From: Alistipes sp.
GTDB lineage: Bacteria; Bacteroidota; Bacteroidia; Bacteroidales; Rikenellaceae
Direction of reading: 5' to 3'
Length of the DNA stretch: 5,770 nt
Assembly: GCA_017391185.1 (NCBI GenBank)
Contig: JAFOZN010000008.1
Span: 1 to 5,770 of the forward strand
Program-made: the position numbers and the translations under genes
Shown: positions 1-5,572 of the stretch, piece after piece
How positions within the stretch are numbered: the first letter of the stretch is position 1
Layout: each line of letters starts with the position of its first letter
The notes under the pieces: generated by a model
Databases searched by the model: none
What the model saw: only the letters and a program-made list of their open reading frames with translations
Told to the model about the DNA's origin: nothing

Positions 1-324
1 AGCGTCGCAAACGAGGTCAGTGTTCAAAGCCTCAAGAATAGTCTTGCCAGGAAGAATCTCAGATGCCATAGCAGCTGAGTGAGTCATGCCAGAGCAACCG
101 ATAGTCTCAACCAAAGCCTCCTGAATGATACCCTCCTTAACATTGAGAGTGAGCTTGCAGGCACCCTGCTGAGGAGCACACCAGCCCACACCATGTGTAA
201 GACCAGAAATGTCCTTAATCTCCTTAGCTACAACCCACTTACCCTCCTGAGGGATTGGTGCAGATGCATGATTAGCACCCTTTTTTACGCAGCACATCTG
301 CTGCACTTCGTGTGAATAAATCAT
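1..324 (-). CDS. NifU/IscU-like iron-sulfur cluster assembly scaffold protein, N-terminal 108 residues (partial)
   Basis: The reverse strand is open from an ATG at 324-322 to the window edge, exactly 108 codons with no stop, so the gene's 3' end is missing. The protein begins MIYSHEVQQMCCVKKGAN. It contains GWCAPQQGACKLTL (residues 47-60), IGCSGMTHSAAMAS (75-88) and a TDLVCD stretch ending at C106. Cysteines at 49/56, 77 and 106 are spaced like the cluster-binding cysteines of the NifU N-terminal/IscU fold, and the GCSGMT segment matches the GCG segment of that family. I recognise this as the scaffold-annotated protein that in Bacteroidales usually precedes a GGGtGRT-family protein; that partner would lie off the left edge. 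It is expected to be cytosolic and to hold a nascent Fe-S cluster for transfer. No Shine-Dalgarno is visible before the ATG, which is normal for Bacteroidota. Family assignment is fairly secure; the exact role is inferred. Confidence 0.82.
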   Translation of the reverse strand, partial: MIYSHEVQQMCCVKKGANHASAPIPQEGKWVVAKEIKDISGLTHGVGWCAPQQGACKLTLNVKEGIIQEALVETIGCSGMTHSAAMASEILPGKTILEALNTDLVCDA

Positions 325-445
325 AATTTAGAAGAGTTTATTTGTTACTACAACTGTATTTTCTATTCTGTTTACTGTCTCTGTCTACATACATACATAG
401 CCACCTCCCATACCTACGAAAAGCACCTACGCATGAATCCAATCA

Positions 446-475
446 CAAAGATAGAAATTTTTATTCAACAAGCAA
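446..475 (-). promoter_or_regulatory. Predicted Bacteroidota-type promoter for the Fe-S scaffold gene
   Basis: On the minus strand TATCTTTG (453-446) matches the -7 consensus TAnnTTTG of the primary sigma factor of Bacteroidota. A TTG at 475-473 lies exactly 19 bases upstream, the spacing expected for the -33 element. Transcription would start near 439, giving a leader of about 115 nt before the ATG at 324. This rests on motif and spacing only. Confidence 0.45.
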
Positions 476-617
476 TATCACTACAATTATTATTTTCTAT
501 TTTTTTGGCACTCAGCATAACAAAAATCATGAAAAAGTGACATATTTTGCTACAAAATCTATTTTACGGATCTGTTTATTTAGGCATAGAATGATTTTTT
601 AAGGAATTTTTGACGAA

Positions 618-633
618 TAAGAAAGGTTTCTTA
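618..633. repeat. Short inverted repeat TAAGAAA-GG-TTTCTTA
   Basis: Two perfect 7-base arms (618-624 and 627-633) are separated by GG. The repeat sits where the -33 element of the candidate cdaA promoter would fall (about 19 bases before the -7 box at 645). That position suits an operator, but such an AT-rich palindrome could also occur by chance in this region. Confidence 0.35.
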
Positions 634-644
634 ATTTTGTATCG

Positions 645-652
645 TATATTTG
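645..652 (+). promoter_or_regulatory. Candidate -7 promoter box for the diadenylate cyclase gene
   Basis: TATATTTG fits the Bacteroidota -7 consensus TAnnTTTG. It lies 19 bases before the cdaA ATG, implying a short leader of roughly 13 nt. No clean TTG -33 element is present at the usual spacing, so the promoter would be weak or dependent on an activator; the inverted repeat at 618-633 covers that position. Confidence 0.35.
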
Positions 653-671
653 TAGGAACAAATTATCGGCT

Positions 672-1472
672 ATGGATTTTATACCTTTTACACTTATAGA
701 TTTTATCGATATTTTCTTGGTCGCTTCGCTCATGTTCGGCCTCTACCGCATGACCAGAGGTACCAATACTCCTTATATCCTATCGGGTATTGTGGTGATA
801 TATTTCGTATGGGTAGTGGTCAGAGCCCTCAACATGGAGCTTCTACAGACCATTCTCGGTCAGATTATCAGCGTAGGAGTATTGGCTTTACTTATTCTCT
901 TCCAGCCAGAGTTGCGCCACTTTTTGCAGATGATCGGCATGCAACAAAAAGGTTTTGGTTTTATCAACCGTATATTCACTTCATACAACACCACAGATCA
1001 GCATCTGCAGCCTATCATCACGGCTTGTGCAGAAATGTCAGCAGAAAAGACTGGTGCGTTGATTGTCCTCACTCAACGCAGCGACCTTAGGGATATTATT
1101 GATAGCGGAATTACGGTAGATGCACAGCTTTCGGTGGCTCTGTTGGAGAATATATTTTTCAAAAACGCCCCTCTGCACGATGGTGCTGTAGTGGTGATGA
1201 ACGACAGAGTGGTAGCGGCTAAATGTATTTTGCCCGTAACACAATCGCCTGTGCCTAAATCCTACGGAACACGTCACCGCGCAGCGATAGGCATTACCGA
1301 GACTTCGGATGCTATTGTAGTGGTCGTTTCAGAGGAGACTGGAGGAATATCGGTAGCTCATGCGGGTAAGATTGAGCGCAACATCGCTCCACATAATCTT
1401 TTGGAGGCGATCAACAAGCATATCATCACCAAGCAGGAGCCAACAAAGCATAGGATTTGGAAAAAGCAATAA
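672..1472 (+). CDS. cdaA: CdaA-type membrane diadenylate cyclase (c-di-AMP synthase)
   Basis: This enzyme condenses two ATP into cyclic di-AMP, a second messenger tied to potassium, osmotic and cell-wall control, and acts at the inner face of the cytoplasmic membrane. The 266-residue length is typical of CdaA/DacA. Three hydrophobic helices are visible at about residues 9-26, 35-52 and 58-78. The DisA_N cyclase domain follows at about 100-250, with both family signatures: DGA at 170-172 (in PLHDGAVVV) and RHR at 201-203 (in GTRHRAAIG). The start at 672 is chosen because it keeps the first membrane helix; the next Met is residue 21, inside that helix. There is no Shine-Dalgarno, as usual in Bacteroidota. 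The gene stands alone here, between a divergent Fe-S scaffold gene and a terminator, without the cdaR-glmM neighbours of Firmicutes. Bacteroidota versions often follow folP, which is not present. Family and activity are well supported by the motifs. Confidence 0.95.
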   Translation: MDFIPFTLIDFIDIFLVASLMFGLYRMTRGTNTPYILSGIVVIYFVWVVVRALNMELLQTILGQIISVGVLALLILFQPELRHFLQMIGMQQKGFGFINRIFTSYNTTDQHLQPIITACAEMSAEKTGALIVLTQRSDLRDIIDSGITVDAQLSVALLENIFFKNAPLHDGAVVVMNDRVVAAKCILPVTQSPVPKSYGTRHRAAIGITETSDAIVVVVSEETGGISVAHAGKIERNIAPHNLLEAINKHIITKQEPTKHRIWKKQ

Positions 1473-1500
1473 GCGAAGAAAATAGCTATATAAAAGCAAA

Positions 1501-1535
1501 GAGGGCGTCTAACACAGCGTTAGCGCCCTCTTTTT
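1501..1535. terminator. Bidirectional intrinsic terminator between cdaA and the convergent epimerase gene
   Basis: The hairpin has outer arms GAGGGCG (1501-1507) and CGCCCTC (1524-1530). Inside are arms CTAAC (1509-1513) and GTTAG (1519-1523), with a single bulged T at 1508 and a 5-base loop. TTTTT follows on the plus strand, and an A-rich run precedes it (T-rich on the minus strand). It lies 28 bases after the cdaA stop and 20 bases beyond the end of the minus-strand gene, so it can serve both. Confidence 0.85.
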
Positions 1536-1555
1536 CATTATGAGTTTATAACAAG

Positions 1556-2551
1556 TTACTCCTTGATAAACGCTGCATCAAAAGCGATATCAGATGGCTG
1601 GAAGTCGATATTCTTGACATATTTCAATGACTCAGCGGCACCGCACTCGCGATTCATTCCGCTATCCTCCCACTCCACTGACAATGGGCCGTTGTAATTT
1701 GCACGGTTCAACTCACGGATAATCTCCTCGAACTGAATCTTACCACGTCCAACGCTTCTGAAATCCCAATAACGATCCTGATGACCGAATGGCAAGTGAC
1801 CACCGAAGACTCCAGCCTTGGTTGGCTTGTCGCTCCACCATACATCCTTGCAGTGTACGTGGTAGATGCGATCTCCGAATTGACGGATAAATGCCAAATA
1901 ATCAACTCCCTGATAACCCATATGGCTTGGATCGAAATTAAAACCAAATGCTGGATGATAATCCAATGCCTCAAGCAACATCTCCGCTGAAGCTATATCA
2001 AATGCTATCTCGGTAGGATGAACCTCCAAAGCAAAGCGGACACCCAACTCCTGATAGCTATCCAAGATAGGCTTAAAACGTCTTGCAACCTCCTTAAAGC
2101 CATCGCTGATAGTCTCTGGTGGTACTGGAGGATATGAGTAGAGCAAATGCCAAATAGGGCTGCCTGTAAATCCTACAACAGTCTTTACACCCAACATTGC
2201 GGCAGCCTTACCAGTCTTGATCATCTCCTCTGCTGCTCGCTGATGAACACCCTCTGGATCGCCATCGCCCCAAATATATGGAGGAAGGATAGACTTATGA
2301 CGGAAGTCAATAGGATCGGTTACGCACTGACCTACCGAGTGGTTTGATACTGCACAGAGTTCTAGATTGTACTTTTTGAGCGTAGCTAACACCTCTTCAC
2401 AATACTCTGGGCTGAGTTTCTCAAGATTTAGGTGATTGTCATTGCATGCAATCTCTATACCGTCATATCCCCAGCTCTGGATCTTTGCACATAGTGTATC
2501 CAAAGCAATGTCGCCAAACTGAGCAGTAAATAATAATACTTTGCGTGCCAT
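1556..2551 (-). CDS. Sugar phosphate isomerase/epimerase-like TIM-barrel protein (xylose isomerase-like, AP_endonuc_2 family)
   Basis: The 331-residue soluble protein has the TIM-barrel layout of this family: an early SWGYDGIEIACNDNH strand-turn (26-40) and the candidate metal site E176 (LEVHP), D207 (FDPSH), H233 (HVHCKD) and E293 (SVEWED). These four match the Glu-Asp-His-Glu metal site of keto-sugar 3-epimerases and related isomerases, where a divalent metal supports proton transfer next to a carbonyl. No signal peptide is seen, so it is probably cytoplasmic. It follows a Gfo/Idh/MocA oxidoreductase gene on the same strand after a 199-base gap. This pairing is common in Bacteroidota and suggests handling of an oxidised (for example 3-keto) sugar or a polyol, but the substrate cannot be read from sequence. 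There is no Shine-Dalgarno; the ATG is chosen because MARKVLLFTAQF begins the first barrel strand. The family call is firm; isomerase, epimerase and lyase all remain possible as the activity. Confidence 0.88.
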   Translation of the reverse strand: MARKVLLFTAQFGDIALDTLCAKIQSWGYDGIEIACNDNHLNLEKLSPEYCEEVLATLKKYNLELCAVSNHSVGQCVTDPIDFRHKSILPPYIWGDGDPEGVHQRAAEEMIKTGKAAAMLGVKTVVGFTGSPIWHLLYSYPPVPPETISDGFKEVARRFKPILDSYQELGVRFALEVHPTEIAFDIASAEMLLEALDYHPAFGFNFDPSHMGYQGVDYLAFIRQFGDRIYHVHCKDVWWSDKPTKAGVFGGHLPFGHQDRYWDFRSVGRGKIQFEEIIRELNRANYNGPLSVEWEDSGMNRECGAAESLKYVKNIDFQPSDIAFDAAFIKE

Positions 2552-2602
2552 TGATTTTAAGTTTTAAAGTTATTTTAATCAGTATTAGTTTTAGTATTTT
2601 TA

Positions 2603-2610
2603 CAAATATA
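2603..2610 (-). promoter_or_regulatory. Candidate -7 promoter box for the epimerase-like gene
   Basis: The minus strand reads TATATTTG, a match to the Bacteroidota TAnnTTTG box, 51 bases before the start codon. No clear TTG -33 element lies at the usual spacing. Its place just downstream of a terminator hairpin suggests the epimerase-like gene has its own promoter. Confidence 0.35.
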
Positions 2611-2661
2611 ACGAAAATTTCCGATTCTGCGAGGTATTCTCCACGGGAAATAAAAATTTAC

Positions 2662-2699
2662 GCTAATAAAATAGGCTGCCAACTTTTACATTGACAGCC
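2662..2699 (-). terminator. Intrinsic terminator after the Gfo/Idh oxidoreductase gene
   Basis: On the minus strand GGCTGTCAA (2699-2691) pairs with TTGGCAGCC (2682-2674) around an 8-base loop, giving 9 pairs including one G-T wobble. It is followed by the T-rich tail TATTTTATTAG. It lies about 50 bases beyond the oxidoreductase stop and about 120 bases before the epimerase start, so it would end or attenuate read-through between the two genes. Confidence 0.7.
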
Positions 2700-2750
2700 C
2701 GATGTCCACTATGTTGTATATGTATGTATGTTAAATCCTAAGCATGAGCA

Positions 2751-4058
2751 TTACTCCAACTTATATGGCTCACGATATGCATAGTGAAGCTTAGAGTTAG
2801 CCTCATCATCATTCATAAACTTCTCAACGATAGGATTCCACTGCAATGGGCGGTTAAGCTCGTAGGCAATATTACCGATGTTACACATTGTACATGATGA
2901 GTGGCCAATCTCAACAGGAACATTTGGATCACGGCGAGTCTTGATACCGCTAATGAAGCTCTGATAGTGGTTAGGCTTCTGTGACATGATCTCCTTCTCC
3001 TCCTTAGTAGGCATAAACTCCTCAGAAGATGCGAGATACTTACCGCGAGCTACGATAATCCAACCATTCTCACCATGAACGCGAACTGCCTGACCATGGC
3101 CGAATGACTTCTGAGCAACCTCGATACCGTTGTCATAGCGATATGTCAAGCACTTATGAAGACTTGCTGCTGGTGGCAAAATCTCTGTAGGACCTGAACC
3201 ATCCTTACCCAAGCACCACTGAGCAATGTCGAACATATGTGCGCCCCAGTCTGTAGTTAAGCCACCACCAAGGCCCTTATACCAACGCCATGCACCCCAG
3301 CACTCGTCACCACCATTCTCTGTGATAAGTGGGTTAAGTTCATGATTATAGTAGAAATCAGTTGACAATGGACCCAACCATTTCTCCCAATCCAAGCCTG
3401 CAGGAACCTCCTGCTTTGGCAAGTCGTATGGACGTGGACCATCACCCACGAAAGCCTCGATAAAACGAACCTTACCCAAGCGACCCTCACGAACTACATT
3501 GGCAGCATGCATAAACTCATGCCATGAACGCTGCATAGAACCTGTCTGGAAGATACGATTATTGGCACGAACAGCCTCCACCAAGCGCTGACCCTCATAT
3601 ACTGTAAATGTAAGTGGCTTCTCCAAATATACATCCTTACCTGCCTTACAAGCTGCGATAGCAATGCGAGCATGCTGATGGTCTGGAGTAGCGATAACTA
3701 CTGCATCGATGTCTGGACGAGCCAAAACCTCCTCAAAGTCGATATACATATCGATCTTCTGCTTGATGCCCTTGTCTGCATAATACTTATTCACCTGCTG
3801 CTCGAAACGGTTGCGCTTGATATCATAGACATCACAAGCAGCTACCACACGTACATCAGGAAGTTTGATAAACTCATTCTTAAGATAAACATTCTGCTGA
3901 CCCAAACCGATAAAAGCAAGATTAACAAAGTCATTTGCATCAGTCTTCTTAGCCTTCTTAGTAGCCTCTGCTGCCGAGCTAAGAGATGGGAAAGTCATAG
4001 CCACAGCTCCCAACGCAGATGTACGAAGGAAGTCAAGGCGAGAAAATTTTGAACTCAT
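2751..4058 (-). CDS. Gfo/Idh/MocA family NAD(P)-dependent sugar oxidoreductase with Tat-like leader
   Basis: The 435-residue protein belongs to the Gfo/Idh/MocA family, which oxidises or reduces sugar and polyol carbons with a nicotinamide cofactor. An N-terminal leader (about 1-30, SRLDFLRTSALGAVAM, ending near SSA-A) resembles the Tat-type signals common on Bacteroidota and planctomycete members, suggesting a periplasmic enzyme. A Rossmann domain begins at 46 (LAFIGLGQQN, 48-56). The EKP motif at 146-148 supplies the usual catalytic lysine K147. The D270-W-G-A-H274 motif fits the Asp/His pair of inositol dehydrogenase-type active sites. The C-terminal SCTMCNIGNIAYELNRP stretch (389-404) is typical of these exported members. 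Two departures stand out: the leader has Arg-Leu where twin arginine is expected, and the cofactor loop ends in Asn instead of the third Gly. The ATG has no Shine-Dalgarno. Only about 20 bases of native leader precede it before the sequence changes character, so its promoter is missing. Substrate unknown; a 3-keto-sugar route with the neighbouring epimerase is an inference. Confidence 0.9.
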   Translation of the reverse strand: MSSKFSRLDFLRTSALGAVAMTFPSLSSAAEATKKAKKTDANDFVNLAFIGLGQQNVYLKNEFIKLPDVRVVAACDVYDIKRNRFEQQVNKYYADKGIKQKIDMYIDFEEVLARPDIDAVVIATPDHQHARIAIAACKAGKDVYLEKPLTFTVYEGQRLVEAVRANNRIFQTGSMQRSWHEFMHAANVVREGRLGKVRFIEAFVGDGPRPYDLPKQEVPAGLDWEKWLGPLSTDFYYNHELNPLITENGGDECWGAWRWYKGLGGGLTTDWGAHMFDIAQWCLGKDGSGPTEILPPAASLHKCLTYRYDNGIEVAQKSFGHGQAVRVHGENGWIIVARGKYLASSEEFMPTKEEKEIMSQKPNHYQSFISGIKTRRDPNVPVEIGHSSCTMCNIGNIAYELNRPLQWNPIVEKFMNDDEANSKLHYAYREPYKLE

Positions 4059-4071
4059 ATTTTTGAAATTT

Positions 4072-4091
4072 TAAGGTTAATAGTTTCACCA
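4072..4091. other. Probable chimeric joint between a Bacteroidales and a Clostridia-type sequence
   Basis: Left of this stretch is the AT-rich leader of a Bacteroidales-type gene; right of it the sequence abruptly becomes GC-rich and enters the middle of a carboxyltransferase gene with no start. The plus-strand frame is open only back to 4067, and recognisable family sequence begins at about TPMPIDPAFQ (4091 onward). No transposase, integrase, tRNA or target duplication is visible at the joint. An assembly artefact is the simplest reading. Confidence 0.7.
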
Positions 4092-4354
4092 CCCCGATGC
4101 CGATTGACCCCGCGTTCCAAAAGAAAATCTGCGGCGACATGGAAATCATCCACGGCAGACCTGCCGACCGCCTTGAGCCTGAGCTGGATAAGCTCAGAGG
4201 TGAGATCGCCGAGTGGATCGAGCAGGAGGAGGACGTTCTCTCCTACGCTCAGTTCCCGAAGGTAGCGCTCGACTTCTTTGAAAAGAGAAGAAACGCCAAA
4301 GCAGGCATCAACGGCTGCCTGCTCGATAAAGAGAATAAGATCCATCCCGTTTGA
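4088..4354 (+). CDS. C-terminal fragment of oxaloacetate decarboxylase alpha / pyruvate carboxylase subunit B
   Basis: About 88 codons remain, ending at TGA 4352-4354. The residues PIDPAFQKKICGD, GRPADRLEPELDKLRGEI and EEDVLSYAQFPKVALDFFEKR are characteristic of the C-terminal end of the carboxyltransferase subunit of oxaloacetate decarboxylase (OadA) and of pyruvate carboxylase subunit B. The full enzyme, about 460-600 residues, moves a carboxyl group between oxaloacetate/pyruvate and biotin. Everything upstream, including the TIM-barrel catalytic domain, is absent: the reading frame runs straight into foreign AT-rich sequence, so the ATG at 4097 is an internal Met and not the start. The protein ends KENKIHPV with no biotinyl domain and no MKM lysine motif, so the biotin carrier would be a separate protein. 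The GC-rich composition matches the pot genes to the right and differs from the genes to the left. The family call is good; choosing between OadA and PycB is not possible from this piece. Confidence 0.8.
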   Translation, partial: TTPMPIDPAFQKKICGDMEIIHGRPADRLEPELDKLRGEIAEWIEQEEDVLSYAQFPKVALDFFEKRRNAKAGINGCLLDKENKIHPV

Positions 4355-4366
4355 TGACGGCATAAG

Positions 4367-4400
4367 AAAAACGCTTCTGAATTGCTCAGAAGCGTTTTTT
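4367..4400. terminator. Strong bidirectional intrinsic terminator between the carboxyltransferase remnant and potD
   Basis: Perfect 10-base arms ACGCTTCTGA (4371-4380) and TCAGAAGCGT (4386-4395) enclose the loop ATTGC. AAAA stands before the stem and TTTTT after it, so both strands end in a U tract. The stem begins 16 bases past the plus-strand stop at 4354, and lies about 25 bases beyond the potD stop on the minus strand. It serves both converging genes. Confidence 0.92.
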
Positions 4401-4420
4401 ACTGTCGAAATATTTGACGC

Positions 4421-5488
4421 TTACTCTGCCTGAACCTTGACGAATTCCTCCTGCATGTACTCGTAAACGTCAGCGTCGAGATTGCCGAATACATAGCACT
4501 TGTCGAGGTATTCATCGCTGGGGAAGGTCAGCTCGCTGTCCTTGATGTCGTCGGGAAGGAGCTTCACAGCCTCGTCATTCGCGCAGCCGTAGCGGAGGTA
4601 CTTGCAGTTCTCGGCGGCGATTTCGGGCTTCTGCATGAAGTTGATGAACTTCTCGGCGTTCTCCTTGTTCTTGCTGCAGGTGGGAATGCACATAGCGTCA
4701 TAGAACAGGTTTGAACCGTAATCGGGCAGGCAGTAGTCAAGATCCTCGTTCTCGTCCATCATAGCGGCGATGTCGCCGGCGTAGTACGGAGCGATCGCGG
4801 ACTGAGAGGTCTCCATCTCGGTGAATACCTGATCCATTACGTACTTCTTGAGCAGGGGCTTCTGCTCGCGGAGCTTCTCGCTTGCCTTGTCGATATCCTC
4901 CTTGGTGCAGTTGGAGGGGTCGATGCCCAGAGTCTGCATCGCGATAGCCATAGCGTCGCGGCTGTTGTTGAACATCAGAATGTCGCCCTTGAGATCCTCG
5001 TCCCAGAGAGCGTCCCAGTTCTTGGGAGTGTTCTCGACCTTTGTCTTGTCGTAAACAAGAGCTGTAACGCCCCACTGATAAATAACGGTGTACTTGTTGT
5101 CGGGGTCGCAGTCAAGGCCCTTGAAGCGGTCGTTGATATACTTGTAGTTCGGAATGTTGTCGTAGTTGAGCTCGAGCAGCATGCCTTCCTTAATCATCTT
5201 AGAAATCATGTATTCCGAGGGAACAATAACGTCGTAGCTTACGTTGCTGTTCTTGAGCATATTGTAGAGATCCTCGTTGGTCTCGTAGGTGGTGTAGTTG
5301 ACCTTGATGCCCGTTTCCTTCTCGAATTCCTCGATAACGTTCATCAGACCGTCCTGACCCTCAGCGATATACTCGCCCCAGTTGTACACGTTTACTTCTC
5401 CCGCGTCGGTCTTGCCGCAGCCTGCGAACATTGTCGCGAAGGAGCCGAGCATTACAACGCAGAGAGCGATGGCTAAGATTTTTTTCAT
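4421..5488 (-). CDS. potD: Spermidine/putrescine ABC transporter substrate-binding lipoprotein
   Basis: This is the solute-binding component of a polyamine importer, anchored outside the membrane. The 355-residue protein begins with a lipoprotein signal (MKK, a hydrophobic stretch 4-22) and a lipobox FAGC with lipidated C24. The mature part follows PotD throughout: VYNWGEYI (34-41), EKETGIKVNYTTYETNEDLY (56-75), YDVIVPSEYMISKM (85-98), YQWGVTALVYD (137-147), NFMQKPEIA (283-291). PotD ligand positions appear kept or conservatively changed: W37 and Y40 near the start, an acidic residue at D178, aromatic Y235/Y236, and Y263-D264. I start at 5488, not at the in-frame ATG at 5527. The 5488 ATG has AGGAGG eight bases upstream and gives a clean signal peptide, whereas the longer form would put 13 polar residues before it. 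The potC end lies 84 bases upstream on the same strand, so the two are probably cotranscribed. Putrescine versus spermidine preference cannot be decided. Confidence 0.93.
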   Translation of the reverse strand: MKKILAIALCVVMLGSFATMFAGCGKTDAGEVNVYNWGEYIAEGQDGLMNVIEEFEKETGIKVNYTTYETNEDLYNMLKNSNVSYDVIVPSEYMISKMIKEGMLLELNYDNIPNYKYINDRFKGLDCDPDNKYTVIYQWGVTALVYDKTKVENTPKNWDALWDEDLKGDILMFNNSRDAMAIAMQTLGIDPSNCTKEDIDKASEKLREQKPLLKKYVMDQVFTEMETSQSAIAPYYAGDIAAMMDENEDLDYCLPDYGSNLFYDAMCIPTCSKNKENAEKFINFMQKPEIAAENCKYLRYGCANDEAVKLLPDDIKDSELTFPSDEYLDKCYVFGNLDADVYEYMQEEFVKVQAE

Positions 5489-5496
5489 TTCCCAAT

Positions 5497-5502
5497 CCTC
5501 CT
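5497..5502 (-). promoter_or_regulatory. Shine-Dalgarno site that sets the potD start
   Basis: The minus strand reads AGGAGG eight bases before the ATG at 5488-5486, a near-ideal Firmicutes ribosome binding site. It lies inside the frame of the longer potD reading from 5527, arguing against that start. None of the genes left of position 4080 has such a site, which supports a phylum-level difference between the two halves. Confidence 0.85.
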
Positions 5503-5527
5503 GATTGATATTGTTTTGATATTGCAA

Positions 5528-5540
5528 GTCACCTTGTGAC
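5528..5540. repeat. Short inverted repeat GTCAC-CTT-GTGAC between potC and potD
   Basis: Perfect 5-base arms around a 3-base centre lie in the 84-base gap between the potC stop and the potD start, about 25 bases upstream of the potD ribosome binding site. It could be a small operator or a weak hairpin adjusting potD expression. It is short enough to be chance, so this is a visible pattern without assigned function. Confidence 0.3.
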
Positions 5541-5572
5541 AGGGTTGATTAGTTCATTTTCAGCGCGCGTTT

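Larger units (their letters stand above)
325..671. other. AT-rich divergent intergenic region
   Basis: This is the gap between the minus-strand Fe-S scaffold gene and the plus-strand diadenylate cyclase gene. It is strongly AT-rich with homopolymer T runs. I find no credible gene: the 86-codon open frame at 342-602 translates to low-complexity sequence with no family resemblance. The region holds a good promoter candidate for the leftward gene, a weaker one for the rightward gene, and a 7+7 inverted repeat, each listed separately. A short ATAC tetranucleotide run near 385-400 looks like chance low complexity. Confidence 0.6.

Noticed and set aside
79..315. 78-codon plus-strand open frame
   Set aside because: It is antisense to the conserved Fe-S scaffold reading frame, which runs without a stop across the same bases.
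383..400. Tetranucleotide ATAC run, with a similar TATG run near 2716-2731, as a possible repeat family
   Set aside because: Short low-complexity runs in AT-rich gaps with no shared flanking sequence.
342..602. 86-codon plus-strand open frame in the divergent intergenic region
   Set aside because: Low-complexity translation, no start signal, no family resemblance; it also overlaps the promoter candidate for the leftward gene.
4060..4100. Mobile element or phage attachment site at the compositional joint
   Set aside because: No transposase or integrase, terminal inverted repeats, target duplication or tRNA is visible on either side.
4055..4363. 102-codon minus-strand open frame across the joint
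   Set aside because: It is antisense to the clearly conserved carboxyltransferase C-terminus and spans the joint, so it cannot be a natural gene if the joint is artificial.
5489..5527. Longer potD start with 13 extra codons
   Set aside because: It would place polar residues before the signal peptide and include the AGGAGG site inside the coding region.
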